Origin: Flavobacteriaceae bacterium
Lineage (GTDB): Bacteria > Bacteroidota > Bacteroidia > Flavobacteriales > Flavobacteriaceae
Reading direction: 5' to 3'
Assembly: GCA_016649785.1 (NCBI GenBank)
Contig: JAENXB010000003.1
Coordinates: forward strand, 1-32,155
Length of the DNA stretch: 32,155 bases
A program made the position numbers and the translations under genes. Each line of letters opens with the position of its first letter. Within the stretch, counting starts at the first letter, position 1. This document shows, one piece after another, positions 8,274-18,357 of the stretch. The notes beneath the pieces are model-generated. The model was not told where the DNA came from and did no database searches. It saw nothing but the letters and a program-made list of their open reading frames with translations.

Positions 8274-9473
8274 TTAAAGTCGTTTTATCGCAAATTTAAA
8301 ATTGCTGCCTATTCCCGGGGTAGATTCTGCTTTAATATCCCCACCCATATTGTTTACCAGTTTTTTTACCGTGGCAAGCCCAATTCCGCTTCCTGGGTTT
8401 CCTTCCCTGTCTGTGGTTTCCAGAGTTTTAAAAAGTTCAAATATTTTTGAAGAATCCTCAACCAAAAATCCTTCGCCATTATCTATGACTTCAAATTGGT
8501 AAAAATTTTCTGTTTCTTTGAACCTGATATCGATTTTTCGTATTTTTTTCTTGTTATACTTCAGGCCATTGCTGATCAAATTTAAAAATACCTGGGTCAA
8601 CGCGACTTTGTTTACATGGTGAAGCATCGCCGTTTTTGGGTAATTGATCTCTATATCCTCCGAAACTTCATATAATTGGGCAATTCCTTTTAAAATTTGA
8701 CCTAAATCGACATTTTCATAATCTTTTTCCAGAATATGGTCACTTCGGTAAAAACTTAAAATTCCATCTACATAATTCCGAAGGGAATAAGAAGATTCAA
8801 CAAGATAGTTGAGATATTGATTTGTTTCGGCATCAAACTTATCTTTGTTTTCTTCTTTTAAAAGTTCGGTGAGAGAAATAATGTTTGCCAACGGAGATTT
8901 AATATCATGGGAAACCAAGCTGGTAAATTTTTCGAGTTCCCTGTATTTATGCTTTAATTTTTTTTGAACTTGTTGAAATTTCAGGTTTTGCTTTCTAAAT
9001 TCAAACAATAGTTCAAACTGGTTGGCAAGTGCATGAAGGGCTTTTATTTGAAACTCTTCCAGGCTTCGTTCTTTGGTGTCCAAAATATTCAAGACGGCAA
9101 TGGAATAACCTTGTAAATTCTTGATTGGCAAGCCTGTATAAAACTTATAATCTTTGACGAATTCTTTTTTTGAATTATCAAAAAAATTGGGATTTTCAGA
9201 ATAATTTATGCTGTAAATGTCTTTTCCGGAATTTAAAACGGCTTGCGAAAAACCGGTATCACTTTTAATTTCTTCAATATTAATTCCATAACCGGATTTA
9301 ATCCAAACCCGGTTTCTATCCAATACGCTTAAAAAGGCAACCGGGACTTTACAAATACTGGCGGTGAGAAACGTGAGTTGTTCGTAATCCTTATCGGGAA
9401 CGGAATTGGTCATATTATAATCCTTGAGGACGGTTCCTCTTGTTTTTTTATCTAAAAAGGTTTTGCGTTCCAT
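8274..9473 (-). CDS. GAF domain sensor histidine kinase
   Basis: GAF-like N-terminus. H-box FTSLVSHDIKSPLANI, N-box LNLISNGLKYN, G boxes DNGEGF and GSGIGLATVKKLV. Confidence 0.9.
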   Translation of the reverse strand: MERKTFLDKKTRGTVLKDYNMTNSVPDKDYEQLTFLTASICKVPVAFLSVLDRNRVWIKSGYGINIEEIKSDTGFSQAVLNSGKDIYSINYSENPNFFDNSKKEFVKDYKFYTGLPIKNLQGYSIAVLNILDTKERSLEEFQIKALHALANQFELLFEFRKQNLKFQQVQKKLKHKYRELEKFTSLVSHDIKSPLANIISLTELLKEENKDKFDAETNQYLNYLVESSYSLRNYVDGILSFYRSDHILEKDYENVDLGQILKGIAQLYEVSEDIEINYPKTAMLHHVNKVALTQVFLNLISNGLKYNKKKIRKIDIRFKETENFYQFEVIDNGEGFLVEDSSKIFELFKTLETTDREGNPGSGIGLATVKKLVNNMGGDIKAESTPGIGSNFKFAIKRL

Positions 9474-9510
9474 AAAGGATAAAATTACCGAGAGCTACAT
9501 AAAAACTTGC

Positions 9511-9530
9511 ATTACTATAAATATAGTAAT
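9511..9530. repeat. 20-bp inverted repeat ATTACTATA-AA-TATAGTAAT
   Basis: Perfect 9-bp arms in the gap between the two kinase genes, 38-57 nt upstream of the 9473 start. Confidence 0.7.
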
Positions 9531-9562
9531 TTTAAGTTAATGTAAATGAAGGATATTTTATA

Positions 9563-10780
9563 CTATTGGAATCGCATTATGGAAAAATTGAACGTAGTTC
9601 CTTCATTGACCACAGAATTCACTGAAATATCCCCTCCCAAAGTGGTAATCAATTTTTTTACAGTGGAAAGACCTATTCCATTTCCACGATTCCCGCTTCT
9701 GTCGGCTTCAACCAGCACGGTAAAAAGTTTAAAAATTTCTTCCTGTTTGTCTTTTGGGATCCCTATTCCGTTATCGGTTATGGAAAAATGATAGAATTTA
9801 TCATCCTTAGAACAGGTAACATCAATGATAATTTCTTCTTTATTGTTGTATTTCAGGCTATTGCCCAATAAATTCAGAAAAATTTGTTCCAGGGCAGCCC
9901 GGTTGGAATTCAGGATATTATTTTTTTTGGGTAAATTAATAACGCAATCGTAGTTAATATTTAGCAAATCTATAATTTGCTCGAGCAAATCGTGGATGTC
10001 AAAATCTTCATTTAGGGATTCGTCAAGGGTATCGCTTTCATAGTGTTCTAAGATCCCGGTGACATAATTGCTGAGTTTAAAGGAAGATTGTTTTAAATAA
10101 TTTAAATATTCAAGCCCTTTTTGGTCCAGACTTCCGTCATATTTTTTCTTTAACAAATCCACGGTCATCACTATATTGGCCAGTGGCATTTTCATATCGT
10201 GAGATACGGTCCCGGCGAAATCCTTTAACTGTCCATTTCTTGTCCTTAATTTTATTCTTGTCTTTTCCAAATGCAGGTTCTTGCGGCGCAATTCAAATAA
10301 ATTTTCCACCTGCTTTGCCAATGCTTTTAACGCATCTTTTTGCTCGTTATCCAGGGAATTTGACTTTGTGTCCATCACACATAAAGTGCCCAATACCGCT
10401 CCGTTATGTGCTTTTAAAGGCATTCCGGCATAAAAAATAATTGGGGTGTTCGCATCAGTTGTATATGGATTGTCTGCAAAGCGTGGATCTTTTCTGGTGT
10501 CTTTCACTTCCATCAATTCATCGGGATGCAAAATAGCATGTGAGCAATGGGAAATATCCTTGTCGGCTTCACATATATCAGTGCCAACTTTAGACTTAAA
10601 CCACTGTTTCTTTTTTCCTATCAAGGTGATCAGGGAAATGGGCATCTTACAAATAAAAGATGCTAATTTTGTAATATTATCATAATTCTGTTCGGGCTCT
10701 GTATTAAATAATTTAAGATCTTTAAGAGCCGATAACCTTGTTTTTTCGTTAGGCGGAAGCTTGGCTAATATCATAGTCAA
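9563..10780 (-). CDS. GAF domain sensor histidine kinase (paralogue of the neighbouring kinase)
   Basis: GAF (FADNPYTTDANTPIIFYAGMPLKAHNGAVLGTLCVMD), H-box FAGTVSHDMKMPLANI, N-box LNLLGNSLKYN, G boxes DNGIGIP and GNGIGLSTVKKLI. Confidence 0.92.
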   Translation of the reverse strand: MTMILAKLPPNEKTRLSALKDLKLFNTEPEQNYDNITKLASFICKMPISLITLIGKKKQWFKSKVGTDICEADKDISHCSHAILHPDELMEVKDTRKDPRFADNPYTTDANTPIIFYAGMPLKAHNGAVLGTLCVMDTKSNSLDNEQKDALKALAKQVENLFELRRKNLHLEKTRIKLRTRNGQLKDFAGTVSHDMKMPLANIVMTVDLLKKKYDGSLDQKGLEYLNYLKQSSFKLSNYVTGILEHYESDTLDESLNEDFDIHDLLEQIIDLLNINYDCVINLPKKNNILNSNRAALEQIFLNLLGNSLKYNNKEEIIIDVTCSKDDKFYHFSITDNGIGIPKDKQEEIFKLFTVLVEADRSGNRGNGIGLSTVKKLITTLGGDISVNSVVNEGTTFNFSIMRFQ

Positions 10781-10868
10781 TAATAAAAAAGGTTAAACTT
10801 CCAGGATTCGTTTTTAGCCGGAAGTGGCAACTAAGTTAATGAATTTTTGGATATAAGTTAAAAAAATG

Positions 10869-11636
10869 TTAATATTTTTCGAACACACCCAGTCCAAATA
10901 ATGCAAAGTCATATTTAACGGGGTCAATTGGGTCCAACTTACGTAAGGAATTATCCAATTCCACAAGTGCTTTACCATCGTTCTGTTTTCGCTTGAGCAA
11001 ACCCAGTTTCCTGGCGGTATTTCCGGAATGTACATCAAGCGGACACGAGAGTTGGGCAGGCGAGAGGCTTTTCCAGATCCCAAAATCTACTCCGGCGGCA
11101 TCGTTTCTGATCATCCATCTCAGGAACATGTTGATGCGTTTTGCCGCCGAATTTTTCAGCGGATCGCTCACATGTTTTTGGGTCCTTGAAGGATGCGGCA
11201 ATTCAAAAAACAGTTGTTTAAACTGATGTATGCTCAACTGAAGGTATTTTGCTTCGGCATATTTGGCAAATACGGCTTCCAATCCATCGTGTTTCAAATA
11301 GATATTTCGAAGGGATTGCACGAAATACTGAAGATCTGTTCCGTTAAAGGTGCGGTGAACAAAATTTTCCAGGGAAATTAAATCGGTTTCAGAATGATTC
11401 ATTACAAAATCAAAAGGCGAATGTTCCAACAACTCCATTAAATTCGAGGCATTGTTCAGGATGCTTTTGCGGTTTCCCCAGGCGATGGTAGCAGTTAAAA
11501 ACCCGGCGATCTCGATATCTTCTTTTTTGCTGAATTGATGCGGGATTTGAACAGGATCTGTTTTTATAAATTCGGGAGAGTTATATTGCTCCACTTTATA
11601 ATCTAAAAATAATTTTAATTCAGATCTTTTGATCAT
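10869..11636 (-). CDS. TIGR02757 family (DUF2400) protein
   Basis: Characteristic FLTATIAWGNRKSIL, RMFLRWMIRND-type segment (INMFLRWMIRNDAAGVDFGIW), PLDVHSGNTARKLGLLKRKQNDGKAL, YDFALFGLGV. Confidence 0.85.
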   Translation of the reverse strand: MIKRSELKLFLDYKVEQYNSPEFIKTDPVQIPHQFSKKEDIEIAGFLTATIAWGNRKSILNNASNLMELLEHSPFDFVMNHSETDLISLENFVHRTFNGTDLQYFVQSLRNIYLKHDGLEAVFAKYAEAKYLQLSIHQFKQLFFELPHPSRTQKHVSDPLKNSAAKRINMFLRWMIRNDAAGVDFGIWKSLSPAQLSCPLDVHSGNTARKLGLLKRKQNDGKALVELDNSLRKLDPIDPVKYDFALFGLGVFEKY

Positions 11637-11661
11637 TCCACTTGCTTTTCAAAACTTATAA

Positions 11662-12321
11662 TTAGACGATCTCTCCATCAACCATGGTCAGTTTCCGGTC
11701 GGCCATATCGGCCAATTCTTCGTTGTGGGTGACAATTACAAAGGTTTGGTGAAATTCTTCCCGAAGTTGAAAAAACAATTTATGCAGGTTTTCCGCCGAT
11801 TCGCTGTCCAGATTTCCCGAAGGCTCATCGGCAAAAATTACCGAAGGATTGTTTATCAGAGAGCGTGCAACTGCAATGCGTTGTTGTTCCCCACCGCTGA
11901 GTTCTCCGGGTTTATGATGCGCCCGGTTGGTCAATCCTAAAAAATCAAGCAGTTCAAGGCCTCTTTTTTCAGCATCGGCTTTAGGTGTTTTTTTGATGAA
12001 AGCGGGGATGCAAATATTTTCCAGGGCTGTAAATTCCGGCAATAATTGATGGAACTGAAAGATGAACCCCACTTGTTCATTCCTGAATTTGGAAAGCTTT
12101 TTCGCACTTTGCGAATAGATATCTATATCGTTTATTTTTAGGGAACTGTCGGGTTGCTTATCCGGTTGGTCCAGGGTTCCCAAAATATGCAGCAACGTGG
12201 TTTTTCCTGCTCCGGAAGGCCCCACAATGGAAACAATCTCACTTTTTTTAATATGAAGATCTACACCTTTTAAAACGTGGAGGTCTCCATAGTATTTGTG
12301 AATATTATTTGCGTAAATCAT
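11662..12321 (-). CDS. ABC transporter ATP-binding protein, LolD/MacB-like
   Basis: Walker [10 protein letters not shown], signature [15 protein letters not shown], Walker [14 protein letters not shown]-loop VTHN. Confidence 0.93.
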   Translation of the reverse strand: MIYANNIHKYYGDLHVLKGVDLHIKKSEIVSIVGPSGAGKTTLLHILGTLDQPDKQPDSSLKINDIDIYSQSAKKLSKFRNEQVGFIFQFHQLLPEFTALENICIPAFIKKTPKADAEKRGLELLDFLGLTNRAHHKPGELSGGEQQRIAVARSLINNPSVIFADEPSGNLDSESAENLHKLFFQLREEFHQTFVIVTHNEELADMADRKLTMVDGEIV

Positions 12322-12369
12322 CGGCTTAATTTAAAAGCGAAATTACTTATATTCTTTTGAACCCAACCT

Positions 12370-14817
12370 TTAACTTTTAAAAATGTTTTTAGCCTTGTTG
12401 TAATCTATGTAATAAACCAGCCTTAAGGAAATGTTTTGTCTCAGTGATTCTTCAAACAAATTCCCCAAACTTTCCCCGTAACCCAACTCGCTTTGACTGT
12501 CTAAATTGAAAATAGAATTGCGGTAAAGCAAAATCGCTTCACTTCCCGGCGCAAATTCCCATTTATAACTAAAATCCAGGTTCCAGATATTAAAATTCAC
12601 ATTCGGATTATTATCCGGTGAAATTTGAAATTGTGCGGGGGTTAGACTTCCATTATTTTGTAAGCTGGAAAATTGATTTTCGGCAAATGTTGCCGCCGAC
12701 CAAAAATTCCGGAAACTTAAGTTGAGCGCCTGTTTGGTATTAAAATTATAACTTCCCCGAATTGAATTTTCCACGCTTTGCTTATCCCTGTTTCCAAATA
12801 TAATCGCAGTGGGTTGCAGGGCCACGAAACTTTCCCTGTTTATTGTGTTGTTATATTCGAAGGAATAAATAAGACTGAATTTATCACTGATACGAAACCG
12901 TGGACTAATGCTAAGGTTAACATTTTCCTGCCTTGAATCGGAATAAACCCAGTATCCCACCTTAACATCAATTGCGAATTTTTTTCTGTAATCTGTAGAT
13001 ATCCAGGTGTTGCCACCAATATTTTTATTGTAAATCACATATTGACCATTACGACGGGGTTCAAAAAAGTCTTTGAAATCTGAATTCAGTAATAAAAAGC
13101 CCCCAAATGCAAAGCGTTGTGTAGTGATCGCAAATAGGCTTGCACCAACCCCGGTGCCAACGAATAAGCTTGGAAGATAACGTCGTTTATAGTTCCCGAA
13201 AAGTTGGATATTAAATGTGTTGAATTTTTTTGTTGGCTCAAATATCCTGTAGGAGGTTTCCGCATAGAAATCATTGTAATTATTTGTAAAATTCAATCCC
13301 AGGTCATTTATGTCATAAGTTTCATTTGCAAAATCGTGTTTAAACTCATACCTGAAATTTCCTTTGGTACGTTCTATTCCGAAGGTGGAAGCAAAGCCGG
13401 TGATGTTTTGTTCCGTTTTGTTTACATTGCTCATTTTTGCCTCCCCCGTAAAATTAAAGGAATTGGATTTATTGAAAATATCAAATAAAAACCCGGACAC
13501 ATTTCCATCCCTAAAATGTCCGTTTCGGCTAACATTGGTATTGATGAGGGTAATGGAGGAATTTTGATTGTATTGTTGGTCCAGCACAAAAATATTATAA
13601 TTGGAAAGAGGTTCCGTAATTCTTGTTCTGTTAACCCCGGTGATGGTATCCCTAAAACTGGCATAGGTTTCCTGTGTAATGGCATTAAAAAATCCAATTC
13701 CCAGACCTCTATCGGTTCTGCCTGAAATTTTAAGAGCATTTAGCAAATCGGCTTTTTCGGGATTTTCAATAATTATTTCATCATTGAGCATTTCCTTTTG
13801 AGCTGAATTAAACCCAATGGGAGCATCTCCAATTCGGCGGGAATAAAACAAATCCCCTTTTGTGAACAACTCGGTTCCTTCGGTAAAAAAAGCCCTGTTT
13901 TCACCAAATGTCTGCTCAAAAGGTCCTAAATTCAATTCGACTTTGTCAAAAGCAGTTTGTCCAAAATCGGGGATTAATGTGGCATCCAGGGTAAAAGCAT
14001 CATTTATCCCGTATTTAAAATCCAGTCCGGCACTAAAATTTGATTTGGTATTACCTTGAAAATGTTCTACAGTTGCTGAGGTGTAAGGGTAAAAACTCAA
14101 ACGCACAGGCGGTTCAATATTTTTTATTCCTTTTAGCAATCCGTTATATTGTGAAGATTTTCCTAAAGATTTATTGATATAATTCCAGGTATAAACCTCA
14201 TTTAAATGTGAAATTTTTCGGGCAAACTGAATTCCCCATACTTGTTCTTCCTTTTTTGGAAACCTCAGGGCGGCATAGGGAATTTTTATTTCTGCATACC
14301 ATCCGTTTTCATCGTAAGATATCTCGCCTTCCCACACCACATTATAACTGTAATCTTCGTTATTCCCGGTCATTTTCGCATCGGCTAAAGCCCCGGCGGA
14401 GGTAATTACAAACCGGGTTTGATTTTCTCCGTCATTATAAGTATTGATATCAACTAAAAAGAAATCAGATTGTTCTATATTATCCCTTTGGGTAAATTGC
14501 CTCATGATCCTGTTTGGTTCATTATCCTTCATATAAGCCGCGATGTAAATCCCTTCATCGTCATAGACTACTTTTACCGAGGTAGGGTGGGTTTCACGAC
14601 TGGGATTACCGTCAGCGGGTTCTAGCATTACAAAATTTGTGGCAATGGGTTTATTTTTCCATACCTCATCATTGAGTAAACCGTCAATCCCTGGAGGGTT
14701 TGCGATACGCAAAGCAGTAAATTCTTTTATGGAATCCTTTTCCGGATGTATATTTTGTGCCTGAATTTTGCTGATAAACAGGAAAATTAAAATAAAAAGG
14801 ATGCTTCGATAAGTCAT
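12370..14817 (-). CDS. DUF5916 domain protein (CBM9-like N-terminus, C-terminal beta-barrel-like region)
   Basis: Signal peptide, then IANPPGIDGLLNDEVWKNKPIATNFVMLEPADGNPSRETHPTSVKVVYDDEGIYIAAYMKD, typical of the family. Extended barrel-like C-terminus. Confidence 0.82.
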   Translation of the reverse strand: MTYRSILFILIFLFISKIQAQNIHPEKDSIKEFTALRIANPPGIDGLLNDEVWKNKPIATNFVMLEPADGNPSRETHPTSVKVVYDDEGIYIAAYMKDNEPNRIMRQFTQRDNIEQSDFFLVDINTYNDGENQTRFVITSAGALADAKMTGNNEDYSYNVVWEGEISYDENGWYAEIKIPYAALRFPKKEEQVWGIQFARKISHLNEVYTWNYINKSLGKSSQYNGLLKGIKNIEPPVRLSFYPYTSATVEHFQGNTKSNFSAGLDFKYGINDAFTLDATLIPDFGQTAFDKVELNLGPFEQTFGENRAFFTEGTELFTKGDLFYSRRIGDAPIGFNSAQKEMLNDEIIIENPEKADLLNALKISGRTDRGLGIGFFNAITQETYASFRDTITGVNRTRITEPLSNYNIFVLDQQYNQNSSITLINTNVSRNGHFRDGNVSGFLFDIFNKSNSFNFTGEAKMSNVNKTEQNITGFASTFGIERTKGNFRYEFKHDFANETYDINDLGLNFTNNYNDFYAETSYRIFEPTKKFNTFNIQLFGNYKRRYLPSLFVGTGVGASLFAITTQRFAFGGFLLLNSDFKDFFEPRRNGQYVIYNKNIGGNTWISTDYRKKFAIDVKVGYWVYSDSRQENVNLSISPRFRISDKFSLIYSFEYNNTINRESFVALQPTAIIFGNRDKQSVENSIRGSYNFNTKQALNLSFRNFWSAATFAENQFSSLQNNGSLTPAQFQISPDNNPNVNFNIWNLDFSYKWEFAPGSEAILLYRNSIFNLDSQSELGYGESLGNLFEESLRQNISLRLVYYIDYNKAKNIFKS

Positions 14818-14974
14818 GTATGGGATATTCTGTTCTTAAAAGACAGGTTAAGATTTGCAAGGTTACAAAATTATTGAAGTATTTTTGATATGGAAAGAAT
14901 ATAATACCTGAATTAAAAATATTTAATTTGTTTATATTTTTATTACTTTTGTTAAACAAAATAAGATAAGCGAA

Positions 14975-15520
14975 ATGAATAATGAAAAAATAGGAATTGC
15001 AAGCCTGGCCGGTGGATGTTTTTGGTGCACCGAAGCTGTATTTGAAAGAATAGCGGGCGTGACCAAAGTGATTTCAGGATTTACCGGCGGAACCATTAAA
15101 AATCCGGCATACAGGGAAATTATCACGGGGAGGACCGGTCATGCGGAAGCGGTGGAAATTCATTTTAATCCGGAAATTATCAGTTTTGAGGAATTGTTGT
15201 ATATCTTTTTTAGCATTCACGATCCCACAACACTCAACAGGCAGCAATATGACGTGGGAACCCAATACAGGAGCGCAATATTTTATCATTCAGAAGAACA
15301 AAAAGAAACAGCCTTCAAAGTAATTGAACGTCTTGAAAAGGAAAAGGTTTTTAATGCTCTCATTGTGACCGGGATCACAGCTGCAACTACTTTTTATGAG
15401 GCTGAACCGGAACATAAGGAATATTATTCCAAACACAGGGAACAGCAATACTGCCAGGTAATAATAGATCCTAAGATCAAAAAGTTGAAAGAATTATTTT
15501 CGGAAAAATTAAAAAACTAA
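14975..15520 (+). CDS. msrA: Peptide-methionine (S)-S-oxide reductase
   Basis: GGCFWCTEAVFERIAGV catalytic motif, SGFTGG, RTGHAEAVEIHFNPEIISFEELL, HDPTTLNRQQYDVGTQYRSAIF. Confidence 0.96.
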   Translation: MNNEKIGIASLAGGCFWCTEAVFERIAGVTKVISGFTGGTIKNPAYREIITGRTGHAEAVEIHFNPEIISFEELLYIFFSIHDPTTLNRQQYDVGTQYRSAIFYHSEEQKETAFKVIERLEKEKVFNALIVTGITAATTFYEAEPEHKEYYSKHREQQYCQVIIDPKIKKLKELFSEKLKN

Positions 15521-15530
15521 TTTGGAAATT

Positions 15531-15683
15531 ATGTATAAGTTTAGCGAGGAATACAGCCGGGAAGTTACCGAAGAATTAACAGAAAACTTTAAAAATATAA
15601 TCAGTCGGTTAGGGGAAGAAATCTGCGAATCCGAGAGAGATTATTATAGAAGCCGAAATAGTTTAGAAAATTTTCAATTTTAA
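15531..15683 (+). CDS. Small hypothetical protein (50 aa), not in the supplied ORF track
   Basis: ATG at 15531, 10 nt after msrA stop. Encodes MYKFSEEYSREVTEELTENFKNIISRLGEEICESERDYYRSRNSLENFQF. Stop abuts a strong terminator hairpin. Confidence 0.5.
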   Translation: MYKFSEEYSREVTEELTENFKNIISRLGEEICESERDYYRSRNSLENFQF

Positions 15684-15724
15684 ATAGATAAGCGGTTGCC
15701 GAACTGGCAACCGCTTATCTATTT
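15682..15724. terminator. Bidirectional intrinsic terminator between the msrA unit and the convergent TonB receptor gene
   Basis: 19-bp perfect stem AAATAGATAAGCGGTTGCC / GGCAACCGCTTATCTATTT with loop GAACT. Confidence 0.85.
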
Positions 15725-15738
15725 AAAAGAGGGTGATT

Positions 15739-17958
15739 TTAAAAGGATGTTTGTAAACTCAGGGTGACATTCCTTCCCCTGTTTGGAATTCCGTCCTGTT
15801 TCAATCTGGAGAGATGGGAAATATATGTTTTATCCAATAAATTATTTCCGCTAATCCTCAAATCAAGAGTTTGGCCCTTAAATTTAAAACTGCTCCCAAT
15901 TCCGGCACTTAACAAGGAATAACCGGGAGTATTGGTCTCAAATTCGCTTATGTCGTTTTGGGATAGGGTACTTTTTAGTGTAACAAAACCATAATTATTT
16001 TTCAATGACCAAATTTGATCAAATTCAATTCTAAGCGTATTTGTAAATGAAGTTGCGGGAATTAGTGGTAAATTTTCACCATTTTCCTGTTCTCCTCTTA
16101 CCATTTCCACACTGCTTTCCAAATGCAGCCAATCCAGTGGGTGAGGGTGCAAATGCAATCCGGCTTCTCCTCCGTAAAGGCGGGCATTATTTTGAATGTA
16201 TTCAAAAACGGGATTTTCATCTTTAATTTCACCGGAAGGATTCAGGAAAATATAATTATTTATTTTATTGTAAAAGCTATTGGCAAATATCTCAAAATGT
16301 TCATTCCTGTATTCCAGGGAAAGATCCAGCTGAAAATTTTGCTCATTGTCTAAATTTGGATTTCCTATCTCAAATCGGTTGGTGCCTTCGTGGATTCCGT
16401 TGGAGGTGAGTTCCGATAGGTTGGGTGCCCTGAACCCTGTGGCAACATTTACCCGGGCGATCAATGAATTTAAAATATCGAATTTCACCCCAAAAGCTCC
16501 ATTATAACTTGTAAAATCACGTTCAATTGGAGCGAAATATTTTTCTTCCCCAAAAACTCCATGTTCCTCACTGTCAATTTTTCGACTATCAAAACGCAAG
16601 CCTGCCTGGAAATCCACCTTTTCCAGGTGATAATTTGAAGTAGCCAAAAATCCTATATCTGCTACATTAGCATTGGGAATCAATATTTCCATTCCTAAAT
16701 TTTTATTGGTTTGATACATTCCCTGAATTCCAAAAATAGCTTCAAAATTTCCCCATTTTGAACTATTGTATTTCACATCGTAATTTAAGGTTTCCAGGTG
16801 CATTTCAAGGGCTGGAGTATTAGCATCCAAATTTTCCGGATCCTCTTCAAATTCCTTCCTATTATTAAATAGATATCCCACTTTTAAATCCAAACTGGAA
16901 TTTTTAAGAAACAGTTTGTTGTCAAAACTCAAAATATGATTGTCCAATTTTTGATTGGGCAACAACATATCTTTTGAAGTAGATTGTTCTTCAATTTCTT
17001 CCGGGATCCCTGTGTTGGTATTATTGTACCTTAGATCTCCACGGTAATTGGTGTCCTGGTAACCCAAACCGGTTTTGATATCTATTTCCTCGAATCTTGA
17101 ATTGGTTACCCTAAGGCCATTCCCGGATTTATAATCGCTGTTTGCAGCGTAATTTCCCCGCAGCAAAAATTTAAGTCGTTCTCCGGATGTTTTAAAACCT
17201 GCATTTGCTTCAGTTCCCAGGGAATTTGTGTGATAGGTTATTTTGGCATCTGCATCAGAACTGTCTGAGATGGCGTATTTTTCAGGATTAAGGTAAAGTA
17301 CCCCACCAAGAGCATCACTTCCATAGAGAAGGGATGCCGGACCTTTTATAACCTCAACGCTTTCCACTCCGCTGGAACTTACCCCTAAACCGTGTTCATC
17401 TCCAAATTGCTGATTTTCAAGCCTTACTCCCTGGGTATAGACCAAAACTCTATTGGCGCTAAGTCCGCGAATTACAGGTTTGCCAATTCCTGCTCCGGTA
17501 GTTATACTTTCAACCCCCGGGATTTGCGTTATGCCTTCAGCCAGGGTTACCGCTCCCGATTTACTGAGGTTATCTACTGTTTCCCTAGCCACCAATACCA
17601 CATTCTCACTTTGCAGCTTGTGAAACGGGGTGGAAACAATAACCGCTTCCATCTCTATGGCAGAAGTTTGTAATTGAATGACCAAAGGTTTGGTAAGAGA
17701 AGTATTAACCTCAACAGTTTGTGTTGTAAATCCTAAGGAGGAAATGACCAATTGAAAATTTCCTTTAGGAATATTATTTAAATGAAATTTGCCGTCAGCG
17801 GAGGTCATAGTGCCTCTTTCAAGTTTTGGAAGATATACGGTTGCAGCAATAACAGGTTCATTTGTTTCGGAATTGAGGATACTTCCTTCAATAGAATTTT
17901 GGGAATAGGTTGTAACAGAGATTGCCATAACGCATAGCATACAAATTAATTTCTTCAT
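15739..17958 (-). CDS. TonB-dependent outer-membrane receptor with N-terminal carboxypeptidase-regulatory-like domain
   Basis: Signal peptide; SIEGSILNSETNEPVIAATVYLPKLERGTMTSADGKFHL; plug motifs PVIRGLSANRVLVYTQGVRLENQQFGDEHG and VEVIKGPASLLYGSDALGGVL; C-terminal aromatic residue (SLQTSF). Confidence 0.93.
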   Translation of the reverse strand: MKKLICMLCVMAISVTTYSQNSIEGSILNSETNEPVIAATVYLPKLERGTMTSADGKFHLNNIPKGNFQLVISSLGFTTQTVEVNTSLTKPLVIQLQTSAIEMEAVIVSTPFHKLQSENVVLVARETVDNLSKSGAVTLAEGITQIPGVESITTGAGIGKPVIRGLSANRVLVYTQGVRLENQQFGDEHGLGVSSSGVESVEVIKGPASLLYGSDALGGVLYLNPEKYAISDSSDADAKITYHTNSLGTEANAGFKTSGERLKFLLRGNYAANSDYKSGNGLRVTNSRFEEIDIKTGLGYQDTNYRGDLRYNNTNTGIPEEIEEQSTSKDMLLPNQKLDNHILSFDNKLFLKNSSLDLKVGYLFNNRKEFEEDPENLDANTPALEMHLETLNYDVKYNSSKWGNFEAIFGIQGMYQTNKNLGMEILIPNANVADIGFLATSNYHLEKVDFQAGLRFDSRKIDSEEHGVFGEEKYFAPIERDFTSYNGAFGVKFDILNSLIARVNVATGFRAPNLSELTSNGIHEGTNRFEIGNPNLDNEQNFQLDLSLEYRNEHFEIFANSFYNKINNYIFLNPSGEIKDENPVFEYIQNNARLYGGEAGLHLHPHPLDWLHLESSVEMVRGEQENGENLPLIPATSFTNTLRIEFDQIWSLKNNYGFVTLKSTLSQNDISEFETNTPGYSLLSAGIGSSFKFKGQTLDLRISGNNLLDKTYISHLSRLKQDGIPNRGRNVTLSLQTSF

Positions 17959-18015
17959 TAATATGGTTTTAAGAATTTATAGTTGCGGGAAAAATATTTC
18001 CTGCGTAATTATCAT

Positions 18016-18357
18016 TTAACTGAATGAAATTGAGGCAGGTGGACCCCGCAACTCAAATGATAATTTTTGAAAATCGCTTAAAAACCGATAATGGTTGAAA
18101 AATTTTTTGTTTGCCGGAATGGCTTGATTTAAATTGAAATGGAAAAGATCAAAGGCAATTACCGGAGTAGGATGAAATTTACACAGCTCACAGTCGATAT
18201 TTTTTTTATGAAGATGGGTGTCGAAATAATTGTGACATATCTCCTGTTTTTCATGTGCATAAATGTGGCTGATGCTCACTGCTGAAGGAAAAAGCAGGGC
18301 AATGACCATAAAGAGCAAAATATATTTCTGAAAAATTTTCAACTGAATTTTATTCAT
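18016..18357 (-). CDS. Small secreted or membrane-anchored His/Cys-rich protein of unknown function
   Basis: N-terminal hydrophobic signal/TM, then HIYAHEKQEICHNYFDTHLHKKNIDCELCKFHPTP. Overlaps the upstream gene by 8 nt and precedes the TonB receptor. Confidence 0.65.
   Translation of the reverse strand: MNKIQLKIFQKYILLFMVIALLFPSAVSISHIYAHEKQEICHNYFDTHLHKKNIDCELCKFHPTPVIAFDLFHFNLNQAIPANKKFFNHYRFLSDFQKLSFELRGPPASISFS

Noticed and set aside
13086-13739. Multiple ORFs overlapping the DUF5916 gene
   Set aside because: All lie inside a well-supported 815-aa coding frame and have no domain-like composition.
14928-14951. Promoter upstream of msrA (TTTG...TACTTTTG)
   Set aside because: TACTTTTG matches the -7 consensus, but the TTTG box is only 13 nt away, shorter than the usual spacer, so no full promoter is called.
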